The notes below the pieces were generated by a model. It was not told the DNA's origin, did no database searches, and worked only from the letters and a program-made list of their open reading frames with translations. A program made the translations under genes and the position numbers. From the NCBI GenBank assembly GCA_947626705.1, contig CANQTJ010000056.1, positions 1 through 10,011 of the forward strand: 10,011 nt of DNA, given 5' to 3'. How positions within the stretch are numbered: position 1 is the first letter of the stretch; the number at the start of each line of letters is the position of its first letter. Source of the DNA: an uncultured Clostridia bacterium. Its GTDB lineage: Bacteria; Bacillota; Clostridia; TANB77; CAG-508. This document shows, in pieces, positions 1 through 5,703 of this stretch.

Positions 1-525
1 TTTCTGTAAATATTTTTATTTTAATTATAAAATTTAATATATGGAAGTTAATAAACTCCACAGGTGTGGATTTAAACTTGCAATTCCCAGCTGGATGGGA
101 AAATGCAAAAGAAATAAAATATTCTCAAGGATTTACTAAACCTGCTCCTCGTGATTTTGTAGGATTTCGGGCCTTTAACTGAACCAGAAGCTTTAGCTAT
201 TTACAACTTCACTCTTTCGCACAACTTTTATTTAACTATATCCTATCATACACAAGGTAAAGAAATTTATTGGAATTTTCAGAATATCAATCCTCCTCGT
301 GGTTATGAAATAGGCATACGTTTTGCAAATTCTAGTGGATATTTATTAACAGATGTACCTTATAATTCTAGTTTTGCAGGCTATAAAGATTGGTTTATTC
401 AAACTTATAATCGTCCAGGATATACCATTGAAGCTGGTATTGGGCAAAATCCTCTTCCTATTTCTCAATTTGATGAAATTTATCAAGATAATATCGGAAT
501 TTTAGTATTAGGAGCTTTACTATAA
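1..525 (+). pseudogene. M14 zinc carboxypeptidase, 3' fragment with a +1 frameshift
   Basis: This is the C-terminal part of a peptidase M14 protein, probably of the gamma-D-glutamyl-diaminopimelate endopeptidase type that cleaves cell-wall peptides. The 5' end lies outside the window. Seen in the sequence: GVDLNLQFPAGW (from base 63) carries the M14 substrate-binding Asn region. SYHTQGKEIYW contains the third zinc-ligand His. GYTIEAGIGQNPLP contains the catalytic Glu, and the protein ends ILVLGALL. The reading frame breaks: frame 3 runs to a stop at 180-182, while homology continues in frame 1 from GPLTEPEALAIYNF. Dropping one base, most simply C168 in TTTCGGG, joins the halves perfectly. The downstream part has no other stop up to 525, so the lesion is young or is a sequencing error. 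Residues before the GVDLN motif look less conserved. The family call is solid; the exact substrate is inferred. Confidence 0.85.
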
Positions 526-562
526 GATATTATTATTAATGATTTAAAAATACAGACAAAAT

Positions 563-597
563 TTTAAAAGACAAGAAATATTTACTTGTCTTTTAAA
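563..597. terminator. Bidirectional hairpin terminator between the M14 gene and clpX
   Basis: A perfect 13-bp inverted repeat pairs 563-575 with 585-597 around a 9-base loop. The core is AAAAGACAAG / CTTGTCTTTT. The arms end in T/A runs on both sides, so the hairpin can act for the + strand M14 gene (38 bases after its stop) and for clpX transcripts arriving on the - strand. The U-run is part of the stem rather than a long free tail. Confidence 0.75.
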
Positions 598-624
598 TCT
601 ATTTTAAATATAATAATTCTTTAA

Positions 625-706
625 CTCTAACCTCTAGCTCTAATTCTAGCTCTAACTCTACCTTCTAACTCTAATTCTAATTTTAACTAGCATTCTGACT
701 AGCATT
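625..706. repeat. Degenerate hexanucleotide tandem tract (YTCTAR)
   Basis: About 12-14 imperfect copies of a six-base unit lie in the 3' gap between the M14 remnant and clpX: CTCTAA, CTCTAG, TTCTAG, TTCTAA and CTCTAC variants, with two single-base insertions. The right end changes into a 12-base period in which ACTAGCATT occurs twice (686-694 and 698-706). It lies upstream of no gene, and no convincing protein reads through it on either strand (the longest - strand ATG frame is about 15 codons). It looks like a decaying microsatellite formed by slippage. Confidence 0.7.
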
Positions 707-731
707 GTTGTAACCTACATTTTACTTTATT

Positions 732-2057
732 TTATGCTGTTTCTCTATCTTTTTTGTCTGGTAAATGTCTATTTTTTTTAATTTTCATTTGTTCTTTGTC
801 TTTATCTTTACTAATTACTACTTCTGGGTCTGATTTGTTTAATACAGTTTCTTTATTTATTATACATTTTGAAATGTTATTAGTTGAAGGAATTTCAAAC
901 ATGATATCTCTCATTATTTCTTCAATTATTGAACGTAGTCCTCTTGCTCCTGTTTTTCTTTCTATTGCTTTATCAACAATAGCATCTAGTGCATCTTGCT
1001 CAAATTCAAGTTCTACATCATCCATTTCTAATAATTTTTTATATTGTTTTACTAATGCATTTTTAGGTTCAGTTGCTATTTTTATTAAAGCTTCTTTGTC
1101 TAAATCTCTAAGTGTTGCAATTATTGGCAATCTTCCTATAAATTCTGGTATTAATCCATATTTTAATAAATCTTGTGGTAACATTTCTTGAAAAATTTCA
1201 TATTTATTAATTTCTTTTTGACTTTCTATATTACTTCCAAATCCTATACTTTTCTTACCTGTTCTATCTTTTATAATATTTTCTAGTCCTTCAAATGCTC
1301 CTCCACAAATAAATAGTATATTTTCTGTATTTATTTGTATCATTTCTTGATTTGGATGTTTTCTTCCTCCTTGTGGTGGTACTGATGCTACTGTACCTTC
1401 TATTATTTTTAATAGTGCTTGTTGGACACCTTCTCCACTAACATCTCTTGTAATTGACAAATTTTCTGATTTTCTTGTTATTTTATCAATTTCATCTATA
1501 TATACAATCCCTTTTTCTGCTTTTTGAATATCTCCATCTGCTGCTTGTATAAGTTTCAATAAAATATTTTCAACATCTTCTCCAACATATCCAGCTTCTG
1601 TAAGCGTTGTCGCATCAGCTATTGCAAATGGTACATTTAAAATCTTTGCTAATGTCCTTGCAAGAAGTGTTTTTCCGCAACCTGTTGGACCTAAAAGTAA
1701 TATATTACTTTTTTGTATTTCTACATCATCATCTTTTTTATCATTGCTTTCATGTGCTATTCTCTTATAATGATTATATACTGCTACTGACAATGTTTTC
1801 TTTGCTTCTTCTTGCCCTATTACATAATCATCTAAAACTTGCTTAATTTCTTTAGGACTAGGTATTTTATCTAAATCATTTAAATCATATCCTATTTCTT
1901 CTTCCTCATATACTTCAGCTGCTATTATACTTGTACAAAGATCTACACATTCATCACAAATATATACTCCAGGTCCTGCAACTATTTTTTTTACATTTTC
2001 TTGTGATTTTCCACAAAATGAACATCTTACATTTTTAGGTACATCATTTTTAGCCAT
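732..2057 (-). CDS. clpX: ATP-dependent Clp protease, ATP-binding subunit ClpX
   Basis: ClpX is a hexameric AAA+ unfoldase that recognises tagged cytosolic proteins, unfolds them with ATP and feeds them to ClpP. From an ATG at 2057 it is 441 residues, a usual length. In order: N-terminal zinc finger (C12, C15, C34, C37); Walker A GPTGCGKT at 123-130; pore loop GYVG at 156-159; Walker B VYIDEID at 185-191; RKH pore loop at 232-234; the ClpP-docking IGF loop at 271-273; arginine finger in EFIGR (R309); sensor 2 in GARGLRS. The last about 25 residues are a charged Lys/Asp tail. An in-frame TTG at 2069 would add four residues, but it abuts the AGAAAGGA ribosome site directly, so the ATG 12 bases downstream of that site is preferred. 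It starts 41 bases after clpP, and no promoter was seen in that gap, so co-transcription with clpP is likely. Confidence 0.97.
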   Translation of the reverse strand: MAKNDVPKNVRCSFCGKSQENVKKIVAGPGVYICDECVDLCTSIIAAEVYEEEEIGYDLNDLDKIPSPKEIKQVLDDYVIGQEEAKKTLSVAVYNHYKRIAHESNDKKDDDVEIQKSNILLLGPTGCGKTLLARTLAKILNVPFAIADATTLTEAGYVGEDVENILLKLIQAADGDIQKAEKGIVYIDEIDKITRKSENLSITRDVSGEGVQQALLKIIEGTVASVPPQGGRKHPNQEMIQINTENILFICGGAFEGLENIIKDRTGKKSIGFGSNIESQKEINKYEIFQEMLPQDLLKYGLIPEFIGRLPIIATLRDLDKEALIKIATEPKNALVKQYKKLLEMDDVELEFEQDALDAIVDKAIERKTGARGLRSIIEEIMRDIMFEIPSTNNISKCIINKETVLNKSDPEVVISKDKDKEQMKIKKNRHLPDKKDRETA

Positions 2058-2098
2058 AATTTTTTTCAATCCTTTCTAAAGTATAAATCATAATTTTT

Positions 2099-2710
2099 TT
2101 ACATTCTTTTATCCATTATTCCATCTATTAATCCATATTCTAATGCTTCTTGAGCTGTCATATAATGATCTCTTTCTGTATCTCTTTCTATTATTTCTAT
2201 TGGTTGACCCGTTTTTTCACTTAATAATTTATTTAATTTTTCTCTTGTTCTTATCATATGGTCAGCATGTATTTTAATTTCAGTCGCTTGACCTGAAATT
2301 CCACCACCTTGACCTCCTATTAATGGTTGATGTATTAATATTTCTGAGTTTGGTGTTGCAAATCTTTTTCCTTTTTCACCATTTGCTAATAAAACTGCTC
2401 CAAAACTTGCTGCTAATCCAACACATATTGTTGTTACTGGACATTTTATATAATTCATTGTGTCTATAATTCCCATTCCATCTGTTATAGAACCTCCTGG
2501 TGAGTTTATATATAAAAATATCTCTTTATCAGGATCTTCTGACTCTAAAAATAATAATTGTGCAATTACTAAACTTGCAGATGTTGCATTTACATCTTCT
2601 CCTAAAAATATAATTCTATCTTTTAATAATCTTGAGAAAATATCATATGATCTTTCTCCTTTACTTGTTTGTTCAATTACATAAGGTACTAAACTATTTT
2701 TCTCTAACAT
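2099..2710 (-). CDS. clpP: ATP-dependent Clp protease proteolytic subunit ClpP
   Basis: ClpP is the serine protease that forms the barrel-shaped double ring capped by ClpX. Starting at the ATG at 2710, which has GGAGG 7 bases upstream (2718-2722), it is 203 residues and needs no propeptide. The catalytic triad is complete: Ser102 in GLAASFGAVLL, His127 in EILIHQPLIGG and Asp177 in RDTERDHYM. The 25-residue Ser-His and 50-residue His-Asp spacings are close to those of E. coli ClpP. The Gly-rich handle start GGQGGGISGQATEI is intact. The nucleophile is followed by Phe where many ClpPs have Met (ASMGA). Longer in-frame starts upstream lack the ribosome site and are rejected. It has its own promoter-like sequence at 2737-2765 and a hairpin separates it from tig. 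Confidence 0.97.
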   Translation of the reverse strand: MLEKNSLVPYVIEQTSKGERSYDIFSRLLKDRIIFLGEDVNATSASLVIAQLLFLESEDPDKEIFLYINSPGGSITDGMGIIDTMNYIKCPVTTICVGLAASFGAVLLANGEKGKRFATPNSEILIHQPLIGGQGGGISGQATEIKIHADHMIRTREKLNKLLSEKTGQPIEIIERDTERDHYMTAQEALEYGLIDGIMDKRM

Positions 2711-2736
2711 TATTTTTCCTCCTTTATTGCCAATCA

Positions 2737-2765
2737 AATATATTGACATATTAATTTTTTGTAAA
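2737..2765 (-). promoter_or_regulatory. Promoter-like -35/-10 for clpPX
   Basis: On the - strand, TTTACA (2760-2765) and TATATT (2737-2742) are separated by exactly 17 bases, a good match to the housekeeping sigma consensus. Predicted initiation near 2730 leaves a short leader before the clpP ribosome site. I see no CtsR-type heptad repeat or CIRCE element around it, so heat-shock control of the classical kind is not apparent. Its position just downstream of the tig hairpin fits independent clpPX transcription. Confidence 0.65.
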
Positions 2766-2774
2766 ATTTTAATA

Positions 2775-2819
2775 AAAGGCTGGTAATGAACTTAAATTAC
2801 TTTTTTCACCCCAACCTTT
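2775..2819 (-). terminator. Hairpin after tig, probable (partial) terminator
   Basis: The outer arms 2775-2783 and 2811-2819 pair over 9 bases with one G-U wobble (in the - strand RNA, AAAGGUUGG with CCAGCCUUU). An inner stem of TAAT/ATTA (2784-2787 with 2796-2799) stacks within the loop. The - strand continues UUUUAUUAAAAUUUU after the stem, a weak U-tract. It begins 7 bases past the tig stop codon. It could reduce read-through into clpP rather than stop it completely. Confidence 0.5.
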
Positions 2820-2825
2820 GTTTTT

Positions 2826-4112
2826 TTATTTCATTTTTGCATTTTTTACTAATAATTCTAAAGCTTTTTCTGATTCTATTCCATTTTTTATGTATTTTCT
2901 TACATTTTCATTTTTTAGGAATGTTTCATCATCTGGTTTTCCATAATTTTTTGCCATTTCTTTGACTTTTTCTACTATCTCGTCTTCTGTTGCTTCTATT
3001 TTCTCTGCTTTAATTACAGCTTCTAACATTAATCTTGATTTTATAGCTTCCATTGCTTGAGGTTCATATTCTTTTTTTACTTCTTCAACTGTTTTACCCA
3101 TTATTTGAAGATATTGATTTAGCTTTATACCTTGATATGATAATCTATTTTCCAAATTCTTTAACATATCTTCTATTTCTGTTTCTACCATTCCAGATGG
3201 AATATCAACTTTTACATTTTCACACACGGCTTTTATTACAGCATCTTCTGTTTCATATTTTTGTTTTTGTTCATTTTCTTTTTCTAATTTATCTTTGATG
3301 CTTTTCTTTAACTCTTTTAATGTATCAAATTCACTTACATCTTTAGCAAATTCGTCATCTAATTTTGGTAATTCTTTTTTCTTTATTTCATGTAATTTTA
3401 CTTTAAAAGTAGCATCTTTTCCTGCTAAATCTTTTGAAAAATATTCTTCTGGAAATTTTACATTAATCTCTTTTTCTTCATCAATTTTCATTCCAATAAT
3501 TTGATCTTCAAATCCTGGTATAAATGTGTTACTTCCTATTTCCAATTCATGTCCTTCAGCTTTTCCACCTTCGAAAGCTACTCCATCAACAAATCCTTCA
3601 AAGTCTATTACAGTTATATCTCCTTTTTGTACTGCCCTATCATCTATTGATATTAATCTAGAATTGTGTTCTTGTATATGTCCTAATTCATGTTCTATAT
3701 CTTCATCTGATACAGTATACTCTATTTTGTTTATTTCTATACCTTTATATTTTCCTAATTCTGCTTCAGGTTTTGTTTGGAATATTGCTGTAAATATTAA
3801 GTCTTTTCCTTTTTCAATTTGTTTAACATCAATATCTGCCTTACTTACTACTTCTATATTATTTTTTGTTAATGCTTCTTCTAATTCTCCTGGTACTACT
3901 TCGTTAAATGCATCTTCATAAAATATTTCTTTTCCATAATATTTTTCTACTATATTAATTGGAGCTTTTCCTTTTCTAAATCCTGGTATATTGAAATATT
4001 TTGCACTTTGAAAATATACTTTTTTTATTGCTTCATCAAATTTTTGTGCTTCTATTGTTAATTCTAATTTTACTTCATTTGCATTTTTTGTTTTTTCAAC
4101 TTTACATTTCAT
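2826..4112 (-). CDS. tig: Trigger factor, ribosome-associated chaperone and prolyl isomerase
   Basis: Trigger factor binds the ribosome exit tunnel at L23 and shields nascent chains. From the ATG at 4112 the protein is 428 residues, normal for the family. The N-terminal ribosome-binding domain has the signature loop GFRKGKAP at 44-51. An FKBP-like PPIase domain spans about 160-243, with GDITVIDFEGFVDG and FIPGFEDQIIGM. The rest is the Lys/Glu-rich helical C-terminal chaperone domain. An upstream in-frame ATG at 4133 would add seven residues, but it lies before the GAAAGGA ribosome site. The 4112 start gives the usual MKCKVEKT-type N-terminus and is 12 bases from that site. A strong promoter lies at 4155-4182. 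It is first in a tig-clpP-clpX series, a common arrangement. Confidence 0.96.
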   Translation of the reverse strand: MKCKVEKTKNANEVKLELTIEAQKFDEAIKKVYFQSAKYFNIPGFRKGKAPINIVEKYYGKEIFYEDAFNEVVPGELEEALTKNNIEVVSKADIDVKQIEKGKDLIFTAIFQTKPEAELGKYKGIEINKIEYTVSDEDIEHELGHIQEHNSRLISIDDRAVQKGDITVIDFEGFVDGVAFEGGKAEGHELEIGSNTFIPGFEDQIIGMKIDEEKEINVKFPEEYFSKDLAGKDATFKVKLHEIKKKELPKLDDEFAKDVSEFDTLKELKKSIKDKLEKENEQKQKYETEDAVIKAVCENVKVDIPSGMVETEIEDMLKNLENRLSYQGIKLNQYLQIMGKTVEEVKKEYEPQAMEAIKSRLMLEAVIKAEKIEATEDEIVEKVKEMAKNYGKPDDETFLKNENVRKYIKNGIESEKALELLVKNAKMK

Positions 4113-4154
4113 TGTTAAATTCAATCCTTTCATTTTTTTCTTAATAGCTTATAT

Positions 4155-4182
4155 ATTATACCATATTTTTATTAATTTGCAA
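4155..4182 (-). promoter_or_regulatory. tig promoter, extended -10 type
   Basis: On the - strand, TTGCAA (4177-4182) is followed after 16 bases by a perfect TATAAT (4155-4160), directly preceded by TGG, which makes it an extended -10. Predicted initiation near 4148 gives a leader of about 35 bases before the tig ATG. Confidence 0.75.
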
Positions 4183-4212
4183 GGATTTTTTCCATAATTT
4201 TAAAAAAAATAC

Positions 4213-4241
4213 TTGTTTTTTTTATTTATTTGTGTTAAACT
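4213..4241 (+). promoter_or_regulatory. Probable rpmB promoter
   Basis: TTGTTT (4213-4218), a 17-base spacer, then TAAACT (4236-4241), with TGT just before it as an extended -10 element. Initiation near 4248 would leave a leader of about 35 bases with the AGGAGGTG ribosome site at 4270-4277. The -10 match is only 4 of 6, so support is moderate. Confidence 0.5.
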
Positions 4242-4283
4242 TGTTATTAGTCAATTTATTTTTTAATTAGGAGGTGCAAAATA

Positions 4284-4484
4284 ATGGCTAAATGTGCAGT
4301 TTGTGGTAAAATACAAAGTAATGGTAATAAGCTTAGCATTACTCGTTCACATATAAGTAAAAGAAGTCCAAGAACATGGAAACCAAATTTAAGAAGTGTT
4401 AAAGCTATAATGGAAAATGGTGAAACTAAAAGAATTCACGTTTGTGCAAAATGTTTAAAAAATGGTAAAGTAAAGAGAGCATAA
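4284..4484 (+). CDS. rpmB: 50S ribosomal protein L28
   Basis: L28 is a small rRNA-binding protein of the large ribosomal subunit. The 66 residues match the family length. Seen: an N-terminal CAVCGK (C4, C7) and a C-terminal CAKC (C54, C57), forming the zinc-binding C+ variety, the SHISKRSPRTWKPNLRSV core typical of L28, and a basic tail GKVKRA. The start is fixed by AGGAGGTG seven bases upstream. It is a single-gene unit, divergent from tig and followed immediately by two hairpins. The neighbouring spoVM-like gene on the opposite strand mirrors the B. subtilis neighbourhood. Confidence 0.98.
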   Translation: MAKCAVCGKIQSNGNKLSITRSHISKRSPRTWKPNLRSVKAIMENGETKRIHVCAKCLKNGKVKRA

Positions 4485-4495
4485 GCTCTTTTTTT
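4476..4495 (+). terminator. rpmB intrinsic terminator overlapping the stop codon
   Basis: AGAGC (4476-4480) pairs with GCTCT (4485-4489) around the loop ATAA, and T4489-T4495 form a seven-base U-tract. The TAA stop lies inside the loop, so the last codons of rpmB are part of the stem. The stem is short but the U-tract is good. Confidence 0.6.
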
Positions 4496-4510
4496 GTTGT
4501 ATATTTTATA

Positions 4511-4533
4511 AAGACCGCAAAATCTGCGGTCTT
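4511..4533. terminator. Second hairpin between rpmB and the spoVM-like gene
   Basis: AAGACCGCA (4511-4519) pairs perfectly with TGCGGTCTT (4525-4533) across a five-base loop. This is the most GC-rich stem in the window. It lies 26 bases after the rpmB stop and 23 bases past the convergent spoVM stop, so it can serve both. In the + direction it is followed by TATTAATGTTATTTT; in the - direction the tail is less U-rich. Confidence 0.65.
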
Positions 4534-4556
4534 ATTAATGTTATTTTAATAATGAT

Positions 4557-4631
4557 TTAATCTTTTATTCCAAAAATCAATTTTACAAATCCTCGTAAAA
4601 ATTTCGGAACTTTTTTTACAACTATAGTCAT
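4557..4631 (-). CDS. spoVM: SpoVM-like sporulation peptide (24 aa)
   Basis: A 24-codon gene starts at an ATG with GGAGG eight bases upstream (4640-4644). Its core KKVPKFLRGFVKLIFG closely follows B. subtilis SpoVM (recalled as IKLPKFLGGIVRAMLG in a 26-residue peptide). It keeps Pro9, K10-F11-L12, Gly14, Val16 and Gly21, and ends KD in both. SpoVM is an amphipathic helix that lies on the convex forespore membrane and anchors SpoIVA, the base of the spore coat. Gene context supports the call: spoVM is next to rpmB in B. subtilis too. The gene lies 17 bases after a 49-residue membrane protein gene and probably shares its transcript. A longer open frame covering it (to about 4793) is a read-back artefact without its own ribosome site. 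The evidence is the motif plus context; function is inferred. Confidence 0.82.
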   Translation of the reverse strand: MTIVVKKVPKFLRGFVKLIFGIKD

Positions 4632-4648
4632 ATGTAATACCTCCTTTT

Positions 4649-4798
4649 TTAGCAAGCTAGCCACATTAAACCAACACAGGCTAATGCAATCCCAATTATA
4701 AATAGCCAACCTGTAAGAGGAAGTAATAATACCAATAATATTCCAAGACCTATACCTATTAATACAACTCCTATTGTCTTTTTTAATGCACAAAACAT
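4649..4798 (-). CDS. Small hydrophobic membrane protein (49 aa), unknown function
   Basis: This gene is too short for usual ORF cut-offs. The ATG at 4798 has GGAGG seven bases upstream (4806-4810), as strong as any site in the window. The protein begins MFCALKKTIG. It then has two hydrophobic stretches: about residues 9-27, GVVLIGIGLGILLVLLL-like, and about 31-47, WLFIIGIALACVGLMWL. PLTGW between them makes a tight hairpin turn. Three Cys residues (3, 41, 49) are present. It is probably a two-helix membrane hairpin. It is the first gene of a two-gene unit with the SpoVM-like peptide, which suggests a role in the forespore or mother cell during sporulation. I do not recognise a named family and no function can be given. 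Confidence 0.75.
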   Translation of the reverse strand: MFCALKKTIGVVLIGIGLGILLVLLLPLTGWLFIIGIALACVGLMWLAC

Positions 4799-4868
4799 AT
4801 TATTACCTCCTTATATAATATATTATATTAACTTATTTATTTTATTGTTCCTTTTTATGTTACTTCAT

Positions 4869-4909
4869 ATTTTTTTAGTTTCTTTGAAAAATATCAAAAC
4901 TAAAAAAAT
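4869..4909. repeat. AT-rich inverted repeat in the divergent region before nth
   Basis: ATTTTTTTAGT (4869-4879) pairs with ACTAAAAAAAT (4899-4909), and TTTGA (4883-4887) with TCAAA (4894-4898). The loop is six bases (4888-4893), with a three-base bulge TTC at 4880-4882. That is 16 paired bases, extendable by two more at the outside. It sits between the 5' ends of the small membrane gene and nth, 8 bases upstream of the nth -35 box. No free U-tract follows it, so it looks more like an operator or cruciform than a terminator. Confidence 0.6.
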
Positions 4910-4916
4910 ATTTCTA

Positions 4917-4945
4917 TTGATTTTTAATATGTTTGATTTTATAAT
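4917..4945 (+). promoter_or_regulatory. nth promoter
   Basis: TTGATT (4917-4922), a 17-base spacer and a perfect TATAAT (4940-4945). Initiation near 4952 leaves a leader of about 28 bases with GAGGA (4969-4973) six bases before the ATG of nth. Confidence 0.75.
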
Positions 4946-4979
4946 ATATTTATATAAATTTTATAAGTGAGGAAATTAT

Positions 4980-5612
4980 ATGAAAAAAGAAGATGTAAAA
5001 AATTTCGTTAAAATATTAAAAGAAACATATCCAGATGCAACTTGCAGTTTAAACTTTGAAACACCTTTTCAAATAGTTGTAGCAGTAATGCTTTCCGCTC
5101 AATGTACTGACGAAAGAGTTAATAAAATTACTCCAATGCTTTTTGAAAGATGTAAAACTATTAAAGATTTTGCTGATATAGATATCAAAGAACTAGAAGA
5201 TATTATTCATTCTTGTGGATTTTATAAAAATAAAGCAAAAAATATAAAATTATGTGCAAAACAAGTTCTAGAAAAATTTGATGGCAAAGTTCCTAAAAAT
5301 ATGAAAGATTTACAGAGTTTAGCTGGTATTGGTAGAAAATCAGCTAATGTTGTTATGTTAGAAGCATTTGGAATAGCTAATGGTATAGCAGTAGATACTC
5401 ATGCTAAAAGAATATCAAATTTAATGGGGCTTTCTAAAGAATCTGACCCATCTAAAATTGAACAAGATTTAATTAAAATCTTTCCTAAAGAATACTTAAA
5501 AGATATTAATCATTTACTTGTTTGGCACGGAAGAAATACTTGTATTGCTAGAAAACCAAAATGCAATATTTGTAGTGTTAATAAATATTGTTACTATTAT
5601 AGTAAATTCTGA
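4980..5612 (+). CDS. nth: Endonuclease III (DNA glycosylase/AP lyase)
   Basis: Nth removes oxidised pyrimidines from DNA and cleaves the abasic strand in base-excision repair. The 210 residues match the family length. The helix-hairpin-helix LAGIGRKSANVVM carries the catalytic Lys120, and AVDTHAKRIS carries the catalytic Asp139. The C-terminal 4Fe-4S cluster loop is complete, with C188-x6-C195-x2-C198-x5-C204. LSAQCTDERVNKITP near residues 38-52 is the conserved N-terminal family block. It has its own promoter and ends with a hairpin shared with the convergent acyltransferase gene, so it is probably a single-gene unit. Confidence 0.97.
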   Translation: MKKEDVKNFVKILKETYPDATCSLNFETPFQIVVAVMLSAQCTDERVNKITPMLFERCKTIKDFADIDIKELEDIIHSCGFYKNKAKNIKLCAKQVLEKFDGKVPKNMKDLQSLAGIGRKSANVVMLEAFGIANGIAVDTHAKRISNLMGLSKESDPSKIEQDLIKIFPKEYLKDINHLLVWHGRNTCIARKPKCNICSVNKYCYYYSKF

Positions 5613-5640
5613 GAGCTTCCTTATAATATAAAATAATTAT

Positions 5641-5703
5641 GTGGAATTAAAATATTTTTATAATTTTGTTAATTATTTATTAATTAGAACATTTTAATTC
5701 CAC
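5641..5703. terminator. Bidirectional terminator: 13-bp inverted repeat between nth and the convergent operon
   Basis: GTGGAATTAAAAT (5641-5653) is an exact inverted repeat of ATTTTAATTCCAC (5691-5703), with a 37-base loop that can fold further through its TAATTA copies. The right arm lies inside the last codons of the convergent acyltransferase gene. In the + direction it is followed by TTTTT, suiting nth; in the - direction the tail is ATAATTATTTT, suiting the operon. The large loop makes efficiency uncertain. Confidence 0.55.

Noticed and set aside
165..182. Programmed +1 frameshift in the M14 gene
   Set aside because: There is no recognised slippery site with pause structure, and M14 peptidases are not known to need recoding. 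A mutation or read error is simpler.
625..706. CRISPR array
   Set aside because: The units are six bases, contiguous and degenerate, with no spacers.
754..1191. + strand open frame of 145 codons inside clpX, and similar frames inside tig, clpP and the operon genes
   Set aside because: They are antisense shadows of well-supported genes, with Ser/Phe/Leu-rich translations and no ribosome sites.
4557..4793. A 78-codon open frame on the - strand
   Set aside because: It is only the SpoVM-like gene extended backwards through the 49-residue gene in another frame. The extension has no ribosome site and a Cys/Trp/Ser-rich, non-protein-like composition.
4799..4868. Sporulation sigma-E or sigma-K promoter before the 49-residue gene
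   Set aside because: CATA-like bases occur on the - strand, but no -35/-10 pair with proper spacing could be supported; a TATAAT near 4820 lacks a -35.
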